This document shows, in pieces, positions 1 to 6,590 of a stretch of 64,000 bases of DNA (positions are counted from its first letter, which is position 1; every line of letters begins with the position of its first letter). Source of the DNA: an uncultured Devosia sp. (GTDB lineage: Bacteria > Pseudomonadota > Alphaproteobacteria > Rhizobiales > Devosiaceae); NCBI RefSeq assembly GCF_963517015.1, contig NZ_CAUQDV010000001.1, positions 2,052,001 to 2,116,000 of the forward strand, read 5' to 3'. Position numbers and translations under genes: made by a program. The notes beneath the pieces were generated by a model. The model was not told the origin of the DNA. It did no database searches and saw only the letters and a list, made by a program, of their open reading frames with translations.

Positions 1-121
1 CCAAGGCTGCCGGAGCAAAGCTGCTAACCAGCGACCAGATCGCGCCCTTGATCGCAGCAGAAGCGCGGCCCGTCTTGAGATGATCGAGCCGCGTCGTACC
101 AGAGTCTGAAGTCGTGGTCAT
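1..121 (-). CDS. Polysaccharide flippase (Wzx/ExoT-like), N-terminus only
   Basis: The first 40 codons of a leftward gene that runs off the left edge of the window. Its ATG (121-119) overlaps the TGA of the upstream glycosyltransferase in an ATGA junction, so the two are translationally coupled. The visible peptide has a short polar head followed by KGAIWSLVSSFAPAAL, which resembles the first membrane helix of MATE-like oligosaccharide flippases that move lipid-linked repeat units across the inner membrane. A flippase is also the one component otherwise missing from this exopolysaccharide operon. Only about 25 informative residues are visible, so the family call is an inference supported mainly by context. 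Confidence 0.5.
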   Translation of the reverse strand, partial: MTTTSDSGTTRLDHLKTGRASAAIKGAIWSLVSSFAPAAL

Positions 122-1125
122 GCGCCAGGCGCCGTCCTTCGCATGGTGTCACGCGAGGCGACGAATTTCTGGAATTCGGGGGTCACGCGGCCCAGGGTGC
201 GGATCATCATGCCGCGCAGGCGCAGCTTGATGGCCTGGGTCTGGCTGACATGAGCCGAAATCTGGGAATCCAGCAGAGCCTTGCCGGCGTTTGTGGCGCG
301 GATATCTGCAGGTGTTGCAAAGCGCGGGTCGGTCAGGAAGCCCTTGCGCTGGTCATTGGTCGCATCGTCCCAAACCCGGCGGCGCAGGGCCTGGACAGCG
401 CGCTTGAGATCGAGTTCACGGCGCAGGTATTTTGCGTCGAGCTCGGCATTGCGCGTCGTCTGCTCGCCATTTTCCGCCCAGACCGCCAGCGGTTGCATGG
501 CGACATAGATCGGCTCGGCGATGGAATAGGTACGCAGGTATTCCTGCAGGGTTGCGGTGCAATTGTACTGGATTTCGAGCGGCGAGACGGCGCGGCGCGA
601 CCAGAACAGGCCACCATTGGACACGCCAATCCCCGCCAATAGCGACAGGCGGAAATCATCGGCTTGATAGAGGCCATCGGTGAACAGCTCGTCGAGCACG
701 CCTTCGCGGCCCAGATGCGCCTCGGGCGTCCCGCTGGCATATTCAAAATACTGGTTGCGCAGCACGATCTCGACATTCTGTTCGCGCATCAGCGCAATAT
801 TGTCGGCGCAGAACTCGGGCAGGATGAAATTGTCATCCTCCACCACGCAGAAAAACTCGGCCCCATGCGGATTGTCGGCGGTAAAGCAGTTGTCGATGTT
901 GCGCGAGGCAAAGAGCTGCGGCGTGTTGGCGGTATAGTGGATACGCGCATCGCCGATCGCCGTCACCACGGCCTTGGCGGCCTGCTCAGGATCGTCGTCA
1001 TAGACATCGCAGACCCAGTGCGGCCAGGACTGGTCGATCATGGAGTAGAGTGCGCGGCGTAGCGCTTCGGGGCGCTTATAGGTTGGCGTGCGAATATGGA
1101 CGAGGCCGGACTGGTACTCGGACAT
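118..1125 (-). CDS. GT2-like glycosyltransferase of the exopolysaccharide operon
   Basis: A 335-residue protein with a GT-A style N-terminus: a nucleotide-binding strand (VHIRTPTYKRPEAL, residues 9-22) in which an R replaces the more usual P, an acidic run near residues 43-46 and an EDD cluster at 96-98 in the position of the DxD metal/sugar-nucleotide motif. It has no obvious membrane segment, so a cytoplasmic or peripheral enzyme adding one sugar to the lipid-linked repeat unit is expected. Donor and acceptor cannot be read from the sequence. Its start overlaps the end of the upstream polymerase gene by 50 nt and its stop overlaps the flippase start by 4 nt. The ATG at 1125 is the only start that keeps the first strand. 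Confidence 0.75.
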   Translation of the reverse strand: MSEYQSGLVHIRTPTYKRPEALRRALYSMIDQSWPHWVCDVYDDDPEQAAKAVVTAIGDARIHYTANTPQLFASRNIDNCFTADNPHGAEFFCVVEDDNFILPEFCADNIALMREQNVEIVLRNQYFEYASGTPEAHLGREGVLDELFTDGLYQADDFRLSLLAGIGVSNGGLFWSRRAVSPLEIQYNCTATLQEYLRTYSIAEPIYVAMQPLAVWAENGEQTTRNAELDAKYLRRELDLKRAVQALRRRVWDDATNDQRKGFLTDPRFATPADIRATNAGKALLDSQISAHVSQTQAIKLRLRGMMIRTLGRVTPEFQKFVASRDTMRRTAPGA

Positions 1126-2356
1126 GGCTCAGTAATCCTTTTGGACGGGGCCGCGTTCTTGCAGGGGACTGTCTGCGCAGGGCGGCAAGGCCCTGAACAG
1201 CGTAGATCAGGGTGGCAATGCCCATGATCGAGCGGATGGAAAACTCGAAGAACACTTCCACTTCGATGAAGCTGCGCAGGATCATCAGGGCCTGAAGGGC
1301 CAGCAACAGGGCATTGGGGGCGTTGGGCCGGGCGAAGGTGTAGATGCCCATGGCGATAGCGCCGCCATAGATGATGACGATCTGCATGGCGAGGCCGATC
1401 AGGCCGATCTCGACGGCATTGGAAATGTAGGTGTTGTGGAAATTGAACCCCGCGCCCGAAGGCACGAGGAACATCGCCCAGAGCTCCTCGGCCGGGGCAA
1501 AGCCAATGACCCAGAACGAGCGATAGCCGAGGCCCTGCAGCGGACGCTCGGCGATGAAATCCATGCCCATTGCCCAGAGATCGGTGCGGCCGGTCAGGGT
1601 CGCGTCCTTGCCCGAGCCTTCCAGGATTTCGGCCAGGAGCGTCTCACCTGCGGTGACCATGAGCAGGGTCAGCGCGGCGAGGGCTATGCCGAGGATGACG
1701 ACCAGAAACAGCCGTTGCATGCCATTCAGGTGGACGATCAACTGGGTGAGGATGATGATGCAGACGCAGGGCGCTACCATCATGATGGCGCCTGCAGACT
1801 GCGCGAGCACCAGCAGCGGAACCGACACCGCAAAACCGGCGACACCGGCGAGACGCATCAGAAGGTGCGAGTGACGGTCGGTGGTGATGGCCATGGCGAT
1901 CAGCATGAAGACGGCAATATGGGCCGCAAAGGCATTCTTGCTGCCGAAAACGCCCAGCCAGGCGCCGAACGAACCCGTGCGGCCGAAGGCAATGCTGGCC
2001 ACAACGCCGATGCCATAGACCACGAACATCAGACGCATCAACGTCGTGGTCGAGACGCGACCGGTGATGACCATGGCTACCACCACGGTGAAGCCAAGCT
2101 GAATGCCATAGCGGATGGAGTTGGAGGGGTAGAGGGACCAGAGCGCTGTCAGGATGCACCAGACCGGCAGGATCAGAAGGGGCCAGTAGCGGCGAACGCT
2201 GTCGATGCTCTGGTGGATGCTGCTGACGATCAAGAGTGCGCCGCAGCCCATGAAGGTCAGGGCGGTGAGCGAGCCGAACATGGCATTGAGCACCAGCGCG
2301 GCAAAGGCCCCGAAGGTGAGCATGGTGGCGAGATTGAAGGTCAGCCGCCCGGTCAT
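1076..2356 (-). CDS. O-antigen ligase/Wzy-like polysaccharide polymerase
   Basis: A 426-residue, strongly hydrophobic protein with roughly ten to twelve membrane helices. Family marks include VFGSKNAFA near residues 136-144, GRTDLW and GLGYRSFW in the large periplasmic loop, and an FHNTYI motif whose His is typical of the O-antigen ligase/polymerase superfamily. In an exo operon it most likely polymerises repeat units in the periplasm, the role of ExoQ in rhizobia. An upstream in-frame extension exists, but the ATG at 2356 is preferred because it forms an ATGA overlap with the preceding gene and begins just before the first helix. The Arg/Pro-rich C-terminal tail overlaps the next gene by 50 nt. 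A ligase role cannot be excluded. Confidence 0.8.
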   Translation of the reverse strand: MTGRLTFNLATMLTFGAFAALVLNAMFGSLTALTFMGCGALLIVSSIHQSIDSVRRYWPLLILPVWCILTALWSLYPSNSIRYGIQLGFTVVVAMVITGRVSTTTLMRLMFVVYGIGVVASIAFGRTGSFGAWLGVFGSKNAFAAHIAVFMLIAMAITTDRHSHLLMRLAGVAGFAVSVPLLVLAQSAGAIMMVAPCVCIIILTQLIVHLNGMQRLFLVVILGIALAALTLLMVTAGETLLAEILEGSGKDATLTGRTDLWAMGMDFIAERPLQGLGYRSFWVIGFAPAEELWAMFLVPSGAGFNFHNTYISNAVEIGLIGLAMQIVIIYGGAIAMGIYTFARPNAPNALLLALQALMILRSFIEVEVFFEFSIRSIMGIATLIYAVQGLAALRRQSPARTRPRPKGLLSHVRVPVRPRPYSHANL

Positions 2357-3534
2357 GGCGCGCTCGCGATTTCGGCCTCGGGAATGAAGCCGGCAGCGTA
2401 GTGACCCGCCTGGTCGAGCGGCACGCAACGGACGGCGCCAATACCGCGGCGGCCGGCAAGATCGAGCCAGACATGGCGGGTGCGCGGCGCCGACCAGTCG
2501 GTCTGGGCCACAGGGATATAGGCTGGCACGGCTTGCGCCGCGCCTGGCGTGCCCTGGGCGCCCAGAACCAGCAAGGGAGATACCTGCCGCGCCACGGGCG
2601 CCTGACGGCGCTGGCGGCCTTCGCTGAACGAGGTCCACAGGCGGCGCAATTGGCCTGGATCGGTCGCGAGGAGAGACAGGGTCGCCGGGATGCGGCGTTG
2701 CTTGATGCTGGCCACCAGCGTTTCGTAAGCCAGACCCTCGCGCAGATTGGCGAGGCGCCTGGCAAAGGCCGCGGCGAGGGCAGGGGCAAGCGGCCCTCGA
2801 GCGGCAACCAGAGCCTCCTGCCGGACCACCATGGCCTGCATGTCGGATACGGACAGCCGATGCGAGATCGAGCCGGAATGGCGCCGATAGAGATAATAGG
2901 GCTCAGGCACGACGACCATGTGCGCGCCGTCGAGAAGCAGGCGCAAGATCAGGTCGTAGTCTTCACCGATGCGCAGTTCTTCGTCATAGCGCAGCGCGGC
3001 AAGCCGGTTGGCGCTGATCAGAGGCTTGAGATAGCCCAGGGCAGGCGAGCCATCCTGTCCGGCGAGCACCCAGCGTTCCGGAGTGACGCTGAAGCTGGCT
3101 TCGGCATCATCGCCCAACATCAGCCGGGGCGGGGTGCCATCCTCGAAAAACAGCAGGAGGTCGTCGGCGATGATATCGGCATGTTGCCGTCCGGCTGCAG
3201 CCAGCAAACGTTCGAAGCGCTCTGGGTGGATAATGTCATCGGAATCCACGATGGCAATCCAGCGGCCGCGGGCAGCGTCGAGAGCGCGATTGCGGCAGGC
3301 GGCGGGACCGGCGTTGCGGTCGCCCGCGATCAGGCGGATGCGGTTGTCCCCGGTCATCAGGCCACGGACAAGGTCCACACTATCGTCGCCCGAGCAATCG
3401 TCGCTGACGATGACTTCGAGATTGCCCATGGTCTGGCGCAGCACGGATTGCAAGGCTAGGACGATCTTGTCGCCTGCCTCGAAATTGGCCATGACCACTG
3501 AAATCAGCGGCGTTTCGGCATTGGGAGCCGTCAT
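2353..3534 (-). CDS. Family 2 glycosyltransferase with extra C-terminal region
   Basis: A 393-residue protein. The first 220 or so residues are a classic GT2 domain: ISVVMANFEAG at 11-21, SDDCSGDDS at 44-52 and the DSDD metal motif at 97-100. The remaining part has no motif I recognise and may bind the acceptor or partner proteins. The enzyme should add one sugar to the growing lipid-linked repeat unit at the inner face of the membrane; the specific sugar cannot be inferred. An in-frame start 15 codons upstream lies inside the preceding gene, so the ATG at 3534, four bases after that gene's stop, is chosen. The stop overlaps the polymerase start (ATGA). Confidence 0.82.
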   Translation of the reverse strand: MTAPNAETPLISVVMANFEAGDKIVLALQSVLRQTMGNLEVIVSDDCSGDDSVDLVRGLMTGDNRIRLIAGDRNAGPAACRNRALDAARGRWIAIVDSDDIIHPERFERLLAAAGRQHADIIADDLLLFFEDGTPPRLMLGDDAEASFSVTPERWVLAGQDGSPALGYLKPLISANRLAALRYDEELRIGEDYDLILRLLLDGAHMVVVPEPYYLYRRHSGSISHRLSVSDMQAMVVRQEALVAARGPLAPALAAAFARRLANLREGLAYETLVASIKQRRIPATLSLLATDPGQLRRLWTSFSEGRQRRQAPVARQVSPLLVLGAQGTPGAAQAVPAYIPVAQTDWSAPRTRHVWLDLAGRRGIGAVRCVPLDQAGHYAAGFIPEAEIASAP

Positions 3535-3538
3535 GGCG

Positions 3539-3913
3539 TCAGGCCACGCCAGCGTCCGCAGCGGGAAGGATGCCGGCATCGAGGTCGGCGATCAGCTTGT
3601 TGAACTTGTCGATCTGCAGATTGAGTTCGGCGACGCGGCGGCGGCCATTGGCAGCATTCTGTTCGGCCGATCCGATCTGGGCCTCGTCCTCGCGGTCGCG
3701 GCTACCGTATTCGCCGGAGCTCTCCATGATCGAAGCCGCCTTGGCGTAATACATGTCGATGCGCTTCTGAAGCCCATCGCGCTCGCGGCGGGCGTCGTTG
3801 AGCGCCATGGTTATGGCGCCGCGAACCGTCTGGAAGCGGGCGGCATCTGTTTCGGCATCACGTCCCGTATTGCGGGAGCGAAAGGCACGCGGACGAAGGG
3901 ACAGAATAGCCAT
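3539..3913 (-). CDS. Small coiled-coil protein of unknown function in the exo operon
   Basis: A 124-residue soluble protein that I do not recognise. The middle and C-terminal parts (about 27-112) are highly charged and rich in heptad-like Leu/Ile/Ala spacing (RRERDGLQKRID..., RRRVAELNLQIDKFNKLIADL), suggesting one or two long coiled-coil helices. The N-terminus carries a basic patch. There is no signal peptide, membrane segment or catalytic motif. It sits 12 nt downstream of the priming transferase and 4 nt upstream of a GT2 gene, so it is co-transcribed and presumably serves the exopolysaccharide machine, perhaps as a scaffold or length/export accessory; that role is a guess from context only. 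Confidence 0.65.
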   Translation of the reverse strand: MAILSLRPRAFRSRNTGRDAETDAARFQTVRGAITMALNDARRERDGLQKRIDMYYAKAASIMESSGEYGSRDREDEAQIGSAEQNAANGRRRVAELNLQIDKFNKLIADLDAGILPAADAGVA

Positions 3914-3925
3914 TTGGGAGACCTC

Positions 3926-4585
3926 CTAGCGGCTGCCCGTACGCAGGGCGACGACCTTCACCGTCTTGAACAGGATAACCATGTCGCCAAGGAAGGTCCA
4001 TTCGCGAACATAAAGGCTATCCAGCTGCACGCGCTGGTCATAGCCGGTATCGCTACGACCGCTGACCTGCCAGAGACCAGTGATCCCAGGACGCACCGCC
4101 GAGTAGTGCTCGATTTCGTCGGCATAGCGGATGACTTCGTCCTGGACGATCGGGCGGGGCCCCACGAGGCTCATGTCGCCGCGAATGACGTTGAGGAGCT
4201 GGGGCAGCTCGTCAAGGCTGGTGACACGGAGAAAACGCCCGATAGGCGTGATGCGGGGGTCGTTGGTGAGTTTTTGCGACTCTTCCCATTCGGCGCGGGC
4301 CTGGGGGAAGAGCTCAAGGTGACGTTGCAGGGCTTCCTGCGAATTGACCACCATGGAGCGGAATTTCAGGCAGCGGAAGCGACGGCCATTAAGACCAATG
4401 CGTTCGTGGCCGAAGAAGATGGGGCCGCGATCGGTCGAGAACATGATCACGGCGATGAAGAAAATGGCGGGCAGGGCAAAGAGCAGCATGGCCGATGCGG
4501 CCATGATATCGAAACTGCGCTTGGCATAGCCGCCGCGGGGCATGCCCGCCTTGTCACTACCGACTTCGGCATTGATAATTGTCAT
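3926..4585 (-). CDS. exoY: ExoY-like undecaprenyl-phosphate sugar phosphotransferase
   Basis: A 219-residue bacterial sugar transferase (polyprenyl glycosylphosphotransferase family) of the short form without the N-terminal membrane domain found in WbaP-type enzymes. One helix spans about residues 27-49, followed by the catalytic region: CLKFRSM (72-78), TSLDELPQLLNV (122-133), DMSLVGPRP (137-145) and RPGITGLWQVSGRS (165-178). It transfers a sugar-1-phosphate, galactose in the rhizobial ExoY prototype, to undecaprenyl phosphate on the cytoplasmic face and so starts each repeat unit. It is the first gene of a leftward operon with a long untranslated leader. Which hexose is primed is not visible from sequence. 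Confidence 0.85.
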   Translation of the reverse strand: MTIINAEVGSDKAGMPRGGYAKRSFDIMAASAMLLFALPAIFFIAVIMFSTDRGPIFFGHERIGLNGRRFRCLKFRSMVVNSQEALQRHLELFPQARAEWEESQKLTNDPRITPIGRFLRVTSLDELPQLLNVIRGDMSLVGPRPIVQDEVIRYADEIEHYSAVRPGITGLWQVSGRSDTGYDQRVQLDSLYVREWTFLGDMVILFKTVKVVALRTGSR

Positions 4586-5000
4586 GACGTCCTCTCACGC
4601 AGATTGGCTCGTCCACGAGGACGCGCAGAAGGGTTCGCCAAAGCGCCCAGCGCTCATGCGAGACCGGTTCTCTCTTTTGTTAAGGATGGACCCCGAACGC
4701 TTAGCCCGGAGATTCCGCTTTCGTAACAGGCCGGCGACCCGAAGAGAGGGTAATGCCGCGTTGATGAGCGGAGACGACCATGATCGGAAAAGCGTGGCAA
4801 CGTTCTCAACGCATGGCTGACATGCGGACGGCCTGTCACAATATCACCCAATGTCAGATGGGTAAAACTTTACAAATCAGTGACTTGAGTGGATTTGCTT
4901 GGTCGGGGGTGAGATATACTGACTAGCGAGGGCTGTCGTTCAACTATTCGGTCATGCCCAAGTAACGAGGTGTAGAATTGCCTCTACAGCTGGCCGCGCC
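4586..5000. other. Intergenic region upstream of exoY
   Basis: A 415-base stretch with no convincing gene. It lies between the exoY start and the stop of the small leftward membrane-protein gene, so it should carry the exo operon promoter. A candidate promoter is listed separately at 4838-4866. Short open frames here have no recognisable protein signature. Codon-like bias drops and A+T rises around 4830-4970. Confidence 0.6.
4838..4866 (-). promoter_or_regulatory. Candidate housekeeping promoter for the exoY operon
   Basis: Read leftward, TTTACC (4866-4861) and TATTGT (4843-4838) are separated by 17 bases. If used, transcription would start near 4830 and leave a leader of about 245 nt before the exoY ATG. 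The -10 box is only a moderate match, so this is a suggestion. Confidence 0.35.
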
Positions 5001-5171
5001 TTATATTCCGAACAGGAAGGTTATTCCATTCCATACGAGATAGATGCCGACCCAAGCCAGGGCCATAATGCCGATGGCGACAAGACCCCAGGGCCAGGAA
5101 AATGGTGCGCGTTCACCGGTGGCAAGGGGGGCCTTGCGGGTCGCGCCATCATCGGGCCGATTGTTGTCCAC
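5001..5171 (-). CDS. Small single-pass membrane protein (56 aa)
   Basis: A short leftward gene below the usual length cut-off. It starts with GTG (5171-5169) preceded by a near-perfect Shine-Dalgarno AGGAGG seven bases upstream, and ends with TAA at 5003-5001. The product has a polar 23-residue head (DNNRPDDGATRKAPL...) and one hydrophobic helix, roughly residues 26-55, rich in Trp and Gly, ending in FLFGI. No known family is recognised. It lies between the exoY operon and divergent galU, 415 nt upstream of exoY, so it is probably a separate transcript. The strong ribosome-binding site and clean topology support a real gene; an exo-related role is only positional. Confidence 0.65.
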   Translation of the reverse strand: MDNNRPDDGATRKAPLATGERAPFSWPWGLVAIGIMALAWVGIYLVWNGITFLFGI

Positions 5172-5416
5172 GGGGCGTCCTCCTGCCGCAAAACCGCGGC
5201 TGATCGGCTGGTTTGGTACATTGGGCTTGCGCCCTTCGTCCCCTCTTACCAGCGCGGGGTAAATACACCCCTCTCACCTGCAACAAAATAGCAGAAACGA
5301 TCACGAGTGTGTAGGCGCAAGCCGGATATGCAGGCGCAGGGCAAGCTGCGCTTCTATTTGGCAGTCCAAGGGTCAACCTGCGCTAGACTGTGTGGTTCCG
5401 AAAAAAATACTCATTT

Positions 5417-5448
5417 GGCCCGGATTGTGATGTCGACCAATCCGGGCC
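5417..5448. repeat. Perfect inverted repeat, 10-bp arms
   Basis: GGCCCGGATT (5417-5426) and AATCCGGGCC (5439-5448) form a perfect stem with a 12-base loop. On the minus strand a T-rich tract follows about ten bases after the stem, so a leftward terminator is possible, but no leftward gene ends here. Confidence 0.6.
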
Positions 5449-5454
5449 GGAAAT

Positions 5455-5480
5455 GGGCAAATTGCCCTGAAGTTGGGCAA
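5455..5480. promoter_or_regulatory. Candidate operator: GGGCAA dyad plus half-site upstream of galU
   Basis: GGGCAA-A-TTGCCC (5455-5467) is a perfect dyad around a single central A, and a further GGGCAA begins exactly 20 bases downstream (5475-5480), two helical turns on the same face. It sits about 120 bases upstream of galU. The protein that might bind it is unknown. Confidence 0.4.
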
Positions 5481-5599
5481 AATCTACCAACCTCACAGAT
5501 GCAATCGAGCCATGCAGATGAACGCCGGTTTTTGGCTGGATCAACTGCAAAGGTCATGGTCCAGTGCGCCCGTCTATTATGCTCAATCAGGAGAAAGCC

Positions 5600-6511
5600 G
5601 TGGTAAGACGCGTCAAAACTGCCGTGTTTCCGGTAGCCGGTCTGGGAACTCGTTTCCTTCCCGCCACCAAGGCCATGCCCAAAGAGATGCTGACCGTCGT
5701 GGATCGGCCTTTGATTCAATATGCAGTCGATGAAGCCCGCGAGGCCGGGATCACCCATTTCGTCTTCGTGACCGGCCGCAACAAGGGGGTCATCGAGGAT
5801 CACTTCGACCGCCAGTTCGAGCTGGAAACCACACTTGAATTGCGCGGCAAGACAAAGGCTTTGGCCGAACTGCAGAGGGATCTGCCATCGGCCGGCCGCA
5901 CCAGTTTCACCCGGCAGCAGGAGCCGCTGGGCCTGGGACATGCGGTGTGGTGTGCTCGCGAAATCGTCGGCAACGAACCTTTCGCATTGTTGCTGCCCGA
6001 CATGCTGTTCAAAGGCCAGCGTGGCGTGCTCAAGCAGATGATCGAAGCCTATGAAGAGACTGGCGGCAATATGATCGCGGTCGAAGAAGTCCCGCACCAG
6101 GAAGTGTCGTCCTATGGTGTGGTCGGGCGCGGCGAGGGCACCGATACGTCCTTCCGCATCACCGAGATGGTGGAAAAGCCAGCTCCGGCGGATGCGCCGT
6201 CCAACCTCATCATCTCGGGCCGCTATATCCTGCAGCCGGAAATCTTCTCGCTGCTGGCCGACCAGCCACGCGGCGCCGGTGGTGAAATCCAGCTGACCGA
6301 TGCGATGCAGACGCTGATGAGGACGCAGCCGTTTGCCGGTGTGAAATACGAGGGCCAGAGTTTCGACTGCGGCTCCAAGATCGGTTTCCTCACCGCCAAT
6401 GTCGCCTATGCGCTGGATCGCGAGGACATCGGCGATGGCTTCCTGGCCGCCCTGGCCAAGCTGGGTCTTCAGGACGTGCTGACCGATGGCTTCAAGGTGG
6501 CTGCCGAATAG
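5600..6511 (+). CDS. galU: UTP-glucose-1-phosphate uridylyltransferase
   Basis: A 303-residue nucleotidyltransferase making UDP-glucose from UTP and glucose-1-phosphate, the donor for the exopolysaccharide cluster on either side and for other glycans. The signature GLGTRFLPATKAMPKEM lies at residues 14-30, followed by VVDRPLIQYAVDEA, the RQQEPLGLGHAV active-site segment and GVKYEGQSFDCGSK near the end, all typical of GalU/ExoN. I place the start at GTG 5600 because AGGAGA sits five bases upstream and the length then fits the family; ATG codons at 5564 and 5579 lack such a site. It is monocistronic, transcribed opposite to both exo operons, and ends at a strong terminator. Confidence 0.93.
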   Translation: MVRRVKTAVFPVAGLGTRFLPATKAMPKEMLTVVDRPLIQYAVDEAREAGITHFVFVTGRNKGVIEDHFDRQFELETTLELRGKTKALAELQRDLPSAGRTSFTRQQEPLGLGHAVWCAREIVGNEPFALLLPDMLFKGQRGVLKQMIEAYEETGGNMIAVEEVPHQEVSSYGVVGRGEGTDTSFRITEMVEKPAPADAPSNLIISGRYILQPEIFSLLADQPRGAGGEIQLTDAMQTLMRTQPFAGVKYEGQSFDCGSKIGFLTANVAYALDREDIGDGFLAALAKLGLQDVLTDGFKVAAE

Positions 6512-6536
6512 GCAGCCATTTCAACCGCCCAAAGCA

Positions 6537-6567
6537 AAGGCCACCCGGTTCTGCCGGGTGGCCTTTT
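6537..6567. terminator. Bidirectional terminator between galU and the exoP operon
   Basis: AAGGCCACCCGG and CCGGGTGGCCTT form a 12-bp stem with a 5-base loop, with T residues on the plus-strand side and A residues on the other. It stands between the convergent galU and exoP-like genes and can serve both. Confidence 0.9.
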
Positions 6568-6590
6568 GTATGCGGTGATGGTTGCGACGC

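Larger units (their letters stand above)
5172..5599. other. Intergenic region between the small membrane protein and galU
   Basis: A 428-base divergent spacer without a convincing gene. It contains a perfect 10-bp hairpin (5417-5448), the dyad GGGCAA-A-TTGCCC at 5455-5467 and a third GGGCAA half-site at 5475-5480. These look like regulatory structure for galU or the divergent small gene. Confidence 0.55.

Noticed and set aside
1076..2638. Longer version of the polymerase gene starting at 2638
   Set aside because: The extra 94 residues are Arg/Pro-rich, lie inside the preceding glycosyltransferase gene, and the ATGA junction at 2356 is the natural start.
3083..4726. 547-codon rightward open frame opposite the exoY and GT2 genes
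   Set aside because: It lies across three leftward genes with clear homology and 4-12 base spacing; its composition is not protein-like.
4654..4851. 65-codon leftward frame upstream of exoY
   Set aside because: No ribosome-binding site or protein-like pattern; it overlaps the candidate exoY promoter.
4903..4925. TTGCTT...TATACT as a rightward promoter
   Set aside because: Spacing is only 14 bases and no rightward gene begins within 600 bases.
5021..5221. 66-codon leftward frame overlapping the small membrane-protein gene
   Set aside because: The overlapping frame 5171-5001 has a near-perfect ribosome-binding site and a clear membrane helix, whereas this one does not.
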